Origin: Zhengitettix transpicula | Taxonomy: Eukaryota > Arthropoda > Insecta > Orthoptera > Tetrigidae | Direction: 5' to 3' | NCBI GenBank assembly: GCA_037074705.1 | Contig: CM073592.1 | Location: forward strand, 55,603,129 to 55,667,128 | DNA: 64,000 nt | Shown here: in pieces, positions 48,099 to 58,364 of the stretch | Position numbering within the stretch: position 1 is the first letter of the stretch | Layout of the letters: every line of letters starts with the position of its first letter | Translations under genes and position numbers: made by a program | The notes under the pieces: generated by a model | Told to the model about the DNA's origin: nothing | The model's input: only the letters and a program-made list of their open reading frames with translations | Databases searched by the model: none

Positions 48099-51000
48099 GT
48101 AACAAACGTATAGAAAACATAAATAATTTTACTGCAATTTAAGTATTTTTATATCTTAATATTTTAACAATGAATAAAAACTAGAATAAAAATTATTGAT
48201 GGATCTTTATTTCGAACCATTACAATTTATTCACTGAAATATTGTAAACAAAAGATTATACTAAATTTAAAAATATGGATTTTGTACTCATTATTTGATT
48301 CTAATAACATTTGTTTTGTTTAATGTTAAATTCCATTATTTGGTGAAACATTTTTTTTTTCATCAGATTATTAAGATTGAAAAGGTCGTGACTAAGGAAA
48401 AGTCGGTTTCAGCCATCGTTCCCTCACCTTCTGTTACAAAGTGTCATCGGACCCGAACCGAAGTGAGTACAAACACGCTATATGTCATAGTTCCACAATT
48501 CTGTAATTATCTATTCCAGAATAACATTATTGTTTAACTACAAATTAAATTTGTTATAAATATGCTTTCAATAATGCGGGTGAGTTAAATTTATTAATTT
48601 AATACATATTAATTTGTAGTTATTTGTGTACAGGTGAAGAAGGTTGGATCAACATTAAGCAACACCTCGTTTAAAAGTACGCAGAAGACGAAGTTAGCAG
48701 GAAAAGAGGTAATAGTTCGTTTCCAAAACGTATGTTTTGAAATTAATAATAAGAAATAGAAATAGAGACAAAAGAAGTAATGATATAAATACCACACAAC
48801 GTTTCTGGAAGCCTCCTTCAACTGACTTGTTCAGCTCTGTCGCTCTAGGCCCTTGTGTGTTCATCACTTCTTTTGTCTGCATTCGTCTATCTTTCTCATT
48901 ACTAATTGATTCAAGTTGAATAAATAAATTTGGAAAAAAATTCCATCATTGAAGTATTCTTCATTCAGGCGAAAGTTAGTATTGCTCCTACTTCCAAATT
49001 TCAATACTTGACGGTTTCCAATTCAAGGACAATACTATAAAAAATATTAAAAACGCATTTAAAAATCTTAATTTTAGTGAGTGAGGGTTGATCATGTACA
49101 TTTAAATTATCTTCTCATTTACTTTAATTAAGAATTTGTTGCGAATACTACATAGTACGGATGCGAGCGAACCATTTGCTCGATTGCTACCATTATTGGG
49201 GACCGGAAGCGTACCACCAACTATGTGAGAAACGACATGTGGAAGGAGTTCCGTTCGCGCGCAGCAGTGAGCACCGGCCAGGAGCAATTGGCTAAAACTG
49301 GAGGCTTAGAAATCAAAGGAGTAGTCGAATTTATCGAATGACCGAGTCAACATTAAAAGTGCGGACAATTTTATTAGTGAACTACGTTCATTATAAACTT
49401 TGTATATACCACTGTGAACAAAAAGTAAGGTGAATTTATTTAAAAAATATAAATTTTTTATTTATTCTTCCAAATCAATTTCATCCCCTTCAAAGTAATC
49501 CCCGTCCGATAAAAAGCACTTTTTCCAACGCTTTTTCCAGTCCTCGAAACAGTCGGAATAGTCTTTTTCCGGTATAGCCTTCAAGACCATCTTCGATTCG
49601 GTTTTTGTCTCCTCAACCGTGTCAAAACGGTGTCCCCGCATTGGCCTTTTGAGTTTGCTGAATAGCCAGAAGTCGCACGGAGCCAAATCAGGCGAATACG
49701 GTGGTTGCGGAACGATATGAGTCGAGTTTTTGGCAAAAAAGTCGCGAAGAACCAATGCAGTATGACATTGTGCATTATCGTGATGAAGGGACCAAGAGTT
49801 TCAGACGAATAGCTTCACGCAAACGACGCATAACGCTCAAATAATATTCTTTGTTTAAAGTTCGGCCCGGCGGAAGGAATTCATAGTGCACCACACCACA
49901 ATAATCAAAGATAACTGTCAACATGACCTTGATTTTCGATCGACTTTGCCGTGGTCTTTTCGGTCTTGCTTCACCTTTTGCACGATATTCGCTGGATTGG
50001 TCGGTGGTTTCAGGGTCGTATGCGTAAATCCAAGTCTCGTCTCCAGTAATGATGCATTTCAAATGGTCCTGATAGACAGCAAAGTTTCACACACATCAAC
50101 GCGACGCTTTTTTTTCCAAAAAATTGAACCTTTTTGGCACCAATCGAGACTTGACTCGTTTGAGACACAAAACATTCTTCAAAATGGTCTGGGCTGAGCC
50201 AAATGATATTCCAACACTATCAGCGAGATCTCTAATTGACCATCGACGATTTTCAAGCACCAAATCATTGATTTTTTGGACGTAGCCCTCGTCGGCAGAC
50301 ATTGATGGTCGTCCAGAGCTCGGTTCGTCTTCAACGCGTTCTCGGCCCTCTTTGAACTCGTTGTACCACTTATAAACGTTTTTTTGTGCCATAGTTTGAT
50401 GACCAAAGGCCTTCCGCAACATTTTCAACGTGTCCGCACAAGAATATTTGTTCCGCAAACAAAATTTGATGCAAGTTCTTTGCTCAACAAAATCACCCAT
50501 TGCAAAAATCGAAAAATTCACTTTTGGTTGTTTATAAAAACACGTGTAACTCGGAGATAATTAAATCTTTTAACAAACAGTCGCTTGGCAAATATTATAG
50601 ACATTCCTACCAACCAAGGGGAAAAAAATGACCTGACTTCCTAATACCCGGGAGTTTTAAATGACAATTTCACCTTACTTTTTGATCACAGTGGTAGAGC
50701 GCACAAAATGAATTGGGTTCGGTACATACGACCATGCCGTTTTCTGTTGGATTGGGATCACTGCGTCTGCATTGTCAAGCCTTTGTTTTCTTCATTCCAC
50801 TCGTTTTTTTCTGTTTAGAGTTTGATTGTTGCGAACAGGATCTTCCATGTAGTTAACAGCTCGTTTTGTCAATTTTCAAGGCTAATCAGTATGGAGTATC
50901 AATTAGAGAAAAATTAACATTTCCGACAGATTTTACTCTTCGAGTTTAATCGAGGATCTAGTGCTGCAGAAGCCGCGAGAATAATTTGTGGTGTGTAAGG

Positions 51001-54000
51001 GAGGGATCATTTGAGAGGATGGTACAGAAATTGTTTTAGCGTTGCCGAGAAGGAAAATTCGACTTGTGTGAAGAATCACGTTCTGGGAAACCTCTTTTTG
51101 ATGTAAGCCGTTGGTTCACAATAATCCTCTCCAAACAACGCACCTACAACCCTGTGTGTTAAAATTATACTAATTAGATCAATAAGCCAAATAACACACA
51201 AAAATAAGTGGTAGAATAAATACCACACAACGTTTCTGCAAACCTTGTAGCTTTCGTCAGGTGATTTAAAAACGCAAGAGCACAAGAACGACACCGCTCA
51301 AACCAGGTGACTAACACAGCTTTTTTTTTTTTTAGTTATTACATCTACTACAAATGTAGTAAATAGTGTATCATATAATTGCATTAGATGATTAAATCAC
51401 AGATACTTTATATATGGAAACTGATAAAATGTTACTTTTCAGAAAGAATCTACTGTTTCTGTGGCATCAAGAAGCAAAACATCTGTAACTGAGGTATATC
51501 ATTAACATTAATGCTATTTCCACTGTATTGGTTACCAAGTATTGCAATTATGTTATTCACTTAATGCCAACATAGAGAAAAACTAACCAATTGATCTTTT
51601 TTTATTAGTATTTGAAACTACATATTATACATAACATTTATAATTTATTATGTAATATATGTATTGTTATTTAAGTCTATGATTTAATTCAAAATACTTT
51701 TGTTTCAGGCACCGGGTCTTTTGGCTAAAACCATCAGACCATGCATTAAAGAACCACAGAAACTGGTAATGTGTCAGAATTAAGTTATTTTAAATTAATC
51801 TGTTGAATAAGAATGCATATTTTATATGTAATAAAACTTTTTTTTTGGTGGTTCACAAAATGTACAAAACATTACCTGATCAAACAAATTTCTTACAGCT
51901 AAAGATAGAATATTTGTTGTTCTGTTTAACAGGAACTTTCATAAGACAATTCAACAAAATTCATTTAATGAATTGATTTATTTTTTCGAATTAAAATACA
52001 AGTTTAATATTTTTATAATCTATGAATTATGATTTATTAAATAAACAGAAAAACAGCCAGTTTGTCAGAAAAAAGTGTTTAAATCAACCATTACAAAAAA
52101 TTATTACAATATGACATTTTGTCCACAATTTTCAGATTTCATCAGTTGATATACAGTTTGGAATGTATGCATATATGTTAAAATTGGAAGATAAAATGTA
52201 AATTTTCACATTTTGGTTACAACTGTATATGATATATACATATAGCTTAAATGGAAATGCTATATTGACAAAAAAAAATTAACCCTGACATAATGTTGAA
52301 AATGTCCTAGGGTGCCGAAAAGAAGAATAAGGTGTAGACAGGCTATATATAGGGTAATCCACATAGTGGTCACTTATAGCATAGGAAATGGACTGAAAGC
52401 GGGTATGTGGAAAGGTAGGTCAGGTAGACATGGGTTAGTTCCTCTGGGGTGTAGTTTTAAGGAAACTTGGCAATTTGCTTAAAAGTGATGCAGGGAAAAG
52501 GAGGCCAAAAGCTCTAGTTTTTTTTATTAAATATTCAATAAAAAAAATTGTAGAACTGTGAGAGGTATTTTTTTTATAATCAATATTATTTGATAAATTA
52601 GTTAATTATGCTATGAATTCACTGGTATTGTTAATATGTTCCATTGCTTTAATAAAAGAACAACTGACCCTGAATAGAACTTTGTAGAACCTCCATATTT
52701 ATATAAGTACATATTAATAATGAAAACCAGAATGTGAATCTTCTTTGTTGCCTGTCACTTAAGTAGGTACGAAAAATGGGAATTGGAGGATTCTTTAACT
52801 ACTTAGTGCTTCAGTTTTCTAAGAGAATACAATAGTCATCTCAAATGCCTTGGAAGTCACATAAATTGTGTAATGGATTTTTGGTGTAGTGGTTATCAGA
52901 GAGGAAAATGTATCAATGTCTGTTGAATATTCCTTCCTGAAACTAAATTGAAGGTTAGAAAATTGTGTCAATGTGTTTGATAAGCCTACTGCAAACTGCT
53001 AGAGAATACTGACAATAGTGAACTGGACTATAGTTGTCTTTACAATAAGAATTACCTTTCTTTAAAATAGGTGTTTCTGTTATATATGTTAATCTATCAG
53101 GGAAGATTATAGTAGTGATTTAAGAGGTCTGATTATTATACCTGAAATATGTTTCAAGACAACCATATAAATATATTTACTCTTTTCTATATTTCCATTG
53201 CTTACGGATCGGTACAATTGGTTTTCCATTTTATATTTTTCTGACATTAAAATATTTATGTAATATATGACAACACAGTTATATTAAAAATATTATGTTC
53301 AGTTGTAGAAGTCTATCCTTAACTACATTTAAAAGAATGATCTTTCTTCTTATCAAATATTGGTTTCCTCTTTTTTGATAGCTTTCCCTCCCAAGATTTA
53401 ATTACCATTATTGTTATTAGTTTAAATATTTTCATGATGATAATATAATACTAAATATGACCTTCATACAGACAAACTTTTAATACAGAAACAATAACCA
53501 AGAGATTTAAATTTAAAAGTGCCAGATGATTTGATGTGTCTTTCTAACAGTAAAAACTTGACTGTTATAAAAATACACCAATCTGTGTCGGAATGTCTAG
53601 AACTTTTAAATTTTCTTAGTTATTGTTTCTCTATTTAAAGTTTGTCTGTATGAAAGTTGTATTTAGTATTATTATTTATAACAGATTTAATTATCTATGT
53701 TCTATTTAAATATTTTCAAATTCAAGAGCTTCGTAGCAATTGCACTTTCCTTTAAGAAATCAGTATTTATTTAGAGTTAAATGCTGGATAATTTTTTCTT
53801 TTCAAAAGTTTACATATTATGATTCAAATTATTTTCCTTGTTTTTGATCTAAGTTTTACACATAAGCATAAATATCTTGGATCAATGTAATTTATTTTCT
53901 CTTTATGAGATTAACATAGTATCTGAGAAGAACTACCATCTATTGAGATGTTCTCATGTATAAAATTGTGTACATCTAAATTCACTTCTGCCAATTGCTG

Positions 54001-54534
54001 ATATTTTTCTTTAGAATAAATCTTTCAGTACAAAACTAGTTCAATAACATGCTACTTATTTGGTAATGATTTTTTTCTTTTTTATTAATGCAGAAGTTTG
54101 TGAAGTAAATTTTGTTCCAGAATTTTCGCAATAAGCCTGCACTTGAACCAAATTGGATGAAATGGTTAGCAAAACGTAGGTCACAAAAGAAGGAGACGGC
54201 AGTGTGTTCCACCTTGCAGTTAGGAGATGAGACTCAGTGTAGTTTAACTCCAAGAGTTTCTGAAGAGTGTGACGAGAATGGATCACCTACTTTGAAATTT
54301 GAAACACCTCCTCTGCGACATTATCTACCTCATATCCAAAGACCTGCTATATTTGGAATCAGGAAAACCTTAAATAGAATGAACACAATAGAAATCAATC
54401 AAACTAATTTAACACTACCGAATATTAATGGGATATCATCTCATTTTAATGTGTTTCAATCTGGATTCAAACATTCATTTAATAATGATCTATCTTCTTG
54501 TTTATCTATTACATCTATGGGGAATAATAAGTAG
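48069..54534 (+). CDS. unrecognised basic protein, 240 residues, six exons
   Basis: Reconstructed exons 48069-48098, 48367-48462, 48634-48708, 51443-51493, 51709-51765 and 54121-54534 all join in phase 0 and give 240 codons from ATG to TAG. Every junction has GT and AG. The start ATG at 48069 (MPVILKKRTQ) is the only one that gives an open first exon in this phase. The N-terminal 100 residues are rich in Lys, Ser, Thr and Val with no hydrophobic segment; a KPALEPNWMKWLAKRRSQKK stretch with two Trp at about 107-126 is the most conserved-looking part, and the C-terminus is Asn/Ser-rich. There is no signal peptide, membrane helix or domain I know. The composition would suit a nuclear or cytoskeleton-associated protein, but that is inference. 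Five small phase-0 exons and regular splice sites argue for a real gene. Confidence 0.7.
48367..48462 (+). CDS. unknown gene, exon 2
   Basis: After a 9-T pyrimidine tract and CATCAG; 32 codons from IIKIEKVVTKEKS to HRTRTE; donor GTGAGT at 48463. Strong splice signals at both ends. Confidence 0.8.
48634..48708 (+). CDS. unknown gene, exon 3
   Basis: After GTGTACAG; 25 codons VKKVGSTLSN to TKLAGKE; donor GTAATA at 48709. Phase 0. Confidence 0.75.
48741..48907 (-). repeat. foldback family F1, copy in intron 3
   Basis: Arms AATAATAAGAAATAG...GACAAAAGAAGTAATGAT (48741-48786) and their diverged inverse (48862-48907) enclose, on the minus strand, CCTAGAGCGACAGAGCTG, GTTGAAGGAGGCTTCCAGAA and ACGTTGTGTGGTATTTAT. 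The first hammerhead box is damaged (GTTGAAGGA). Overlapping short frames at 48609-48919 are shadows of this repeat. Confidence 0.7.
49407..50696 (-). mobile_element. full-length mariner transposon with intact ends and TA duplication
   Basis: Element body 49409-50694 (1286 bases) between TA at 49407-49408 and TA at 50695-50696. The left terminus CCACTGTGAACAAAAAG and the inverse of the right terminus CCACTGTGATCAAAAAG match at all but one of the first 26 or so positions (both continue TAAGGTGAA). Length, TA target and terminal repeat length are those of mariner. It sits in intron 3 of the unknown gene in antisense orientation. Terminal repeats are well preserved, so the copy is fairly young, yet its transposase is frameshifted. 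Confidence 0.95.
49462..50521 (-). pseudogene. mariner transposase, frameshifted
   Basis: The product would bind the terminal repeats and catalyse cut-and-paste transposition. On the minus strand the N-terminal part (from 50521, probable start MGDFVEQRTC) has the helix-turn-helix region with WYNEFKEGR and SSGRPS. A run of eight A residues (T at 50108-50115) has one base too many, giving a stop at about 50096-50098; a one-base loss near 50075 restores the frame at KCIITGDETW, which carries the first catalytic Asp. Another frameshift lies near 49790-49800, after which SLHHDNAQCH and YSPDLAPCDFW carry the other two; I count 34 residues between them, the DD34D spacing of mariner. It ends with GDYFEGDEIDLEE. 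All catalytic residues remain; three small indels make it inactive. Coding frames at 49581-49775, 49886-50197 and 50179-50406 are shadows. Confidence 0.93.
51158..51310 (-). repeat. foldback family F1, second copy in intron 3
   Basis: On the minus strand TCACCTGACGAAAGC is followed by TTTGCAGAAACGTTGTGTGG and TATTTATTCTACCACTT. CTGACGA and GAAAC are both intact in this copy; the 17 bases between them can form only a weak hairpin. The left flank ATCAATAAGCCAAATAACAC corresponds to the arm of the other copies. Confidence 0.7.
51443..51493 (+). CDS. unknown gene, exon 4
   Basis: After ACTTTTCAG; 17 codons KESTVSVASRSKTSVTE; donor GTATAT at 51494. The 2.7-kb intron before it holds the mariner and two F1 copies. 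Confidence 0.72.
51709..51765 (+). CDS. unknown gene, exon 5
   Basis: After TTTGTTTCAG; 19 codons APGLLAKTIRPCIKEPQKL; donor GTAATG at 51766. Phase 0 on both sides. Confidence 0.75.
52780..53150 (-). mobile_element. decayed non-LTR reverse transcriptase fragment
   Basis: On the minus strand translation gives TPILKKGN then CKDNYSPV (about 53030-53090), the PIFKKGD..NYRPVS-like box upstream of the reverse transcriptase palm, followed after frameshifts by FSFRKEYSTD (about 52918-52955; compare FGFR..HST) and KAFEMTIV in place of the KAFDTV motif A end (about 52828-52848). Many stops and frameshifts make it ancient. It lies antisense in intron 5 of the unknown gene. Confidence 0.65.
53446..53671. 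mobile_element. 226-bp foldback element (MITE-like)
   Basis: Arms of about 70 bases: TAATACTAAATATGACCTTC at 53446 pairs with GAAAGTTGTATTTAGTATTA ending at 53671, and the pairing runs on through ACAGACAAACTTT, AACAATAAC and TTTAAATTTAAAAGT. The 80-base centre is unrelated. No protein. Too few differences between arms to be old. Confidence 0.85.
54121..54534 (+). CDS. unknown gene, terminal exon
   Basis: Starts after TTTTGTTCCAG and encodes 137 residues from NFRNKPALEPNWMKWLAKRR to MGNNK, then TAG. A competing acceptor 27 bases upstream (AATGCAG ending at 54093) would keep the frame but add AAG TTT GTG AAG TAA, so its use would truncate the protein. The last 80 residues include PPLRHYLPHIQRPAIFGIRK, unrecognised. 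Confidence 0.82.
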   Translation, partial: NFRNKPALEPNWMKWLAKRRSQKKETAVCSTLQLGDETQCSLTPRVSEECDENGSPTLKFETPPLRHYLPHIQRPAIFGIRKTLNRMNTIEINQTNLTLPNINGISSHFNVFQSGFKHSFNNDLSSCLSITSMGNNK

Positions 54535-54980
54535 CACTGGAAGTCAACTATATAAATCCGAAAACAACTACCCACTTTAAAGTAACACATGTCTCTGGCC
54601 ATTTCAAAGTTACATTAATTTAAAAAGATAGGAGTTGTTATACATATCATCATGAGTGGAAAATGTGATTTGTCTGATTTTGTTATATTAAAGTATTTTG
54701 TCTGTTTACTGTACATTTGATTTGTATACTTTTGTCAGATTTTCTAGTGGCACTTCAGTTACAGTGAAAAAAAATATTTATAAGACAAATATTAAATTTA
54801 TACAATAATTTGTTTCATTTGTATGTAAATTAAAATTAAGTACCTGTATCATAACACCTATAATATGAATACATGTTTAATTCCATGCTGGTTTCCATTG
54901 GCAAGTTTCTATTTGATGCATGTTTCTGTCAAACAATTGTTAACATCAATAGCTCAAAAATAAAAATGTTTCTGTACTTG
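54535..54980 (+). other. probable 3' UTR of the unknown gene
   Basis: AT-rich sequence with a polyadenylation signal AATAAA at 54959-54964, followed by TGTTTCTGTACTTGTATATTGT, a GT-rich downstream element. Confidence 0.45.
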
Positions 54981-57230
54981 TATATTGTTCTATATGCAGT
55001 TATTTAATACAGTCATTGCTTAATTATGTTAATACTTTTAACAATTTTATGGCATTGCTACTTAGGCCTACAAAATTTGGTAGAAATTGCTTAGTGTATT
55101 TACGATAGTAAGTGGAATTTTGTTTTTCCCTTCTATCCCTACTTCTAGGGATTGAAGTATAACTTAACCAGTATGCAGAATCTCATAAACCAAACTCTGA
55201 GACTTCCATAACCCTGGATTCTACACCAATCTCGGTTATTTTTGTAATATTTTTACTGTATGCCCCTACACTCCCACCCCTATGAATGGTTTCCTTCCAT
55301 TCTGAAAAAGGTTAAAATTTTACTCATACAATTTTAGAAGAAACACTATCAATCTAATTGACTGCAAAATATATTATTTTGATGCAAAAATTGGCCATTT
55401 TAGCATGTTGGAAAATTTCCAGCCCTGCTGCTAGATGAGGTAGTTGTCTTATCCTCAGAATGTTGTTTATGGTTCAAATGGAATACATGTACAAAATTTG
55501 GTCCAATTCGCTCCATGGGTGTAGATTTGTATGTGGAAAATACACACAAATAGTCAATTTTATTTAGATACATTTAAGAAATGAATCAGAAACTTTACCA
55601 CAAATTATCCAGGTTCCTGCAAAACACCATAATCAGAAATTTCCAAGTAATCTCAGATTAACAAAAATGCTCTAAACATAATATTATTAAAACTTAATAC
55701 CATATCATTATAATATGTTTAAAAAGATTTGAAACACCATTATTTTGTTTGAATAAGTTATGTTATTTTGAGCAATAGTGTAAGCTCACTATACAATGTT
55801 TGTCATTTCATTTTCACAACTAAACTATGATATATAATGATAAATATAATTAGGAAAGTCAGAATTTAGTTATAAAAAATTAAAATTTTCAATAAATTAA
55901 AATACATAATGTTTCATTCTTTAGTTTAGGGACCTCTTAAGATATATCTAAAACAACAATAAAAAAGATTGAATCCAAACGGATAAATCAATCAAGTATA
56001 ATATGTTTACTTATATAATTGAACAAAATATTTTGTAAATTTGATACATTTAATGGGAAAAATTTAGACATACTCCAACTTCCATGACCAAAATGAATGA
56101 AACTATACCAATCAAACAATTCACAGATACATTGTTGTAACAGAATATTTTTAAACACAAGAATTTAACATTAAAAATTACATTATTTTGAATCATAAAT
56201 ATAATTTAATTTTTGTAGGATCTATTTTCACATAAAGTGAATTTATATTGAACCTCATATGCTGCATTTTCCCCATGAAATAAGGATAATTATTACTTTC
56301 AACATCTTAAATTTTTATATTAATCCAATCAATTTTGTATTGTAACTTGAATTACTTGATTGATATCATACTATACCATTATTTGTTGTAAAACAAATAC
56401 TGGTATTGTACGATCAGTGTTTTGTAATGTGACTTGTTACTAAATTAATGTAATTAACAATTATGACTGTCAATTTGCTGAATATTGATTAGCAGCAACT
56501 AATTTTTTTAGATGAATATGACTATGAAGTTGAAAGCTCCTGTTCTATTTTTAATAGCTTGACAACTTTTGTTACTATATCTTTACTAATTTCCTTTTGC
56601 AATAGGTTGGGATGAAACCTGAAATCTTTCTTATTCATAATTTTTCATTTTAATTTTTTCTTCCTACAATTCATGTTTTGTAATGATTCTTTTTATTTCA
56701 TTATAACTATTGTTCATAACTGCAATATAGAGTTCATGTTTAAGTGTAACCAATACCTTCATTTCTTTTATTATATTTTTTATGTTAACATAAATGATAA
56801 TTGAATCTAATGTATTGCATTGATTAGACAGTTTCAACGATTCATCCCAAACATTATTTGTAGTCCATTTTTTGCCTGTTTTTCATATTATTTTCGTAAC
56901 TTCATTGACTCTGTTTTAAAACTTAGATAAATACTGTGTTCTACGTTAACAATTTAACTTAAAACTGGGACTTTTCATCATCTTATTATATTTATAACAT
57001 TATCCGTACTTTGCATGAATGCGTATCTGTGAATTACATTATTTCCATGTTCTTTAAATTCTGTGCACAAATCTGTTTTTGCGTAATTCTTGATATTAAT
57101 CCTCGATGTAAATTTACTAGTATTGAAGGAGACACATTCATATTAAATTTACTCCTAGGATACACATATTGTTCATTGTTTACTATTGGCTATCCTGATT
57201 ACGTACACGTTTGCCAAAGATAATAAATCG
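54981..57230. other. intergenic between the unknown gene and MPDU1
   Basis: AT-rich DNA with the inverted family H copy at 55174-55540. No exon or RNA gene is seen. A 70-residue frame at 57011-57223 next to the MPDU1 promoter has no recognisable domain. Confidence 0.5.
55174..55540 (-). repeat. unnamed dispersed repeat family H, copy 3 (inverted)
   Basis: On the minus strand the blocks CCCATGGAG, TTGGACCAAATTTTGTACAT, GAGGATAAGAC, GATTGATAGTGTTTCTTC, TTTTTCAGAATGGAAGG, GGGGTGGGAG, CCGAGATTGGTGT and TTATGGAAGTCTCAGAGTT occur in the order seen at 19001-19337. Agreement over about 350 bases at three places shows a real dispersed family. Confidence 0.7.
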
Positions 57231-57240
57231 CAGTTGTAAC

Positions 57241-57248
57241 CCAATCAG
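57241..57248 (+). promoter_or_regulatory. CCAAT box (NF-Y type) of the MPDU1 promoter
   Basis: CCAATCAG is the NF-Y consensus and lies 52 bases before the ATG. A CAGCTG word overlaps its end. No TATA box at the right distance is visible, as in many housekeeping genes. Confidence 0.5.
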
Positions 57249-57292
57249 CTGTTATATTCATCTCTTCATTTGTGGCATAGCGTACGCGGCAC

Positions 57293-57398
57293 ATGTCCAC
57301 TACTAACAGCATGGCAGGTTTTATGAAGGAAACTTTGTTGCTGTTGTTGACACCTAAGTGTTATGATGAATATTTTGTGAATTTTAACTTTCTTGATG
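57293..57398 (+). CDS. Mpdu1: Mpdu1 exon 1
   Basis: 35 codons plus one base from ATG; the CYDEYF box is encoded at about 57359-57376. It ends before GTATGA. Confidence 0.82.
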
Positions 57399-57637
57399 GT
57401 ATGACATGAGCTTAGTTTCTTAAATTGTATTGTTATTTCCATAACCTCAAATCACACGTTTGATTATGTTACTATGAAAGTATATACTTGTACAACACAA
57501 AAATGTTTTCAATCATTGAATAAAGGTACAATGATCACTTAATGTTTTTCTTCTTTCCTATTTTTTTGCAGTACCATGCTTTAAATCAACCGTAAGCAAA
57601 GCACTTGGCTTTGCCATTATTGCAGGATCTGTAATGG
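57293..57637 (+). CDS. Mpdu1: MPDU1 homologue, first two coding exons
   Basis: MPDU1 is a PQ-loop membrane protein of the endoplasmic reticulum needed for use of dolichol-phosphate mannose and glucose in glycan and GPI-anchor synthesis. Exons 57293-57398 and 57572-57637 join in phase 1 (donor GTATGA, acceptor TTTTTGCAG) to encode a 57-residue N-terminus: a LLLLLTPKCYDEYFVNFNFL stretch, then DVPCFKSTVSKALGFAIIAG. The family's N-terminus has the same layout, with a CYD..F box, a VPC.K..LSK.LG stretch and the first membrane segment that ends before the KLPQ motif of the PQ loop. A second donor GTAAGT follows at 57638. The KLPQ exon and the rest, about 190 residues, are not in the window up to 64000. 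A second in-frame ATG lies at codon 7. Confidence 0.85.
57572..57637 (+). CDS. Mpdu1: Mpdu1 exon 2
   Basis: 66 bases giving VPCFKSTVSK and LGFAIIAGSVM; donor GGTAAGTTTG is near perfect. Phase 1 at the 3' end. Confidence 0.85.
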
Positions 57638-58257
57638 GTAAGTTTGTTTCAATTTGTATAAAATTGTGCAAAATTTACGATTCTGTAATTGATTATTTAG
57701 GAAAATAATCACGCTGTATAAAAGTTTTAAGATCAATTTTATCATATTTAAAATTGTGGTGAGAGATCACAGTTCAGTTGCATGCCAACTAGTTGCCATC
57801 TGGAAGTCAAGGAAATAATTTGTATAATTTACGAATTTTAAGGATATTGGTCGTAGCAGGTTCATTTTCATGTTGTGTATATGTATCTGTACAACAAAAT
57901 TATTATTTTAATTATAATTCTACAATTTAGTATTATGTGTAATGGAACACATTACTTATACATTTTGTCATAATTAAAAAGGTCAAAAAAGTATCGTACC
58001 TTGTATTAATTTTTACATTTACTTTCATAAGAGCATGATTTAAAGACCCATTTTCTATTTATCGTAACCCATAGCCATGTAAAACTGTTTTTTATTATTG
58101 AATGTAATCTTTTTCAAGAATTTTATGCTTGTCATGACATTATATGTATATGGTATACCAATTTTTGGAGGTGCAAGCTGCCTGATTCAGATTCAGGATA
58201 TATTACTGAACTGTACAGACAGTCACACACACATACATATTCAATTGGACATGAAAG

Positions 58258-58332
58258 AGTTGCAGTTGCCAGGTGGGGAATCTGTAACATTACAAATTTT
58301 GAAAGTCTGAGCCCCCTTCTTCAGGACAGTAG
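58258..58332 (-). repeat. family F2 fragment with degenerate hammerhead box
   Basis: On the minus strand CCTGAAGAAGGGGGCTCAGA is followed by TTTCAAAATTTGTAATG. The first box CTGAAGA is intact; the second box and hairpin are damaged. Confidence 0.5.
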
Positions 58333-58364
58333 ATCTGAATATCATGCTGCCTAGATGCTTAAGG

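Noticed and set aside
49886..50197. 103-residue plus-strand frame
   Set aside because: Shadow of the mariner transposase, which is encoded on the minus strand.
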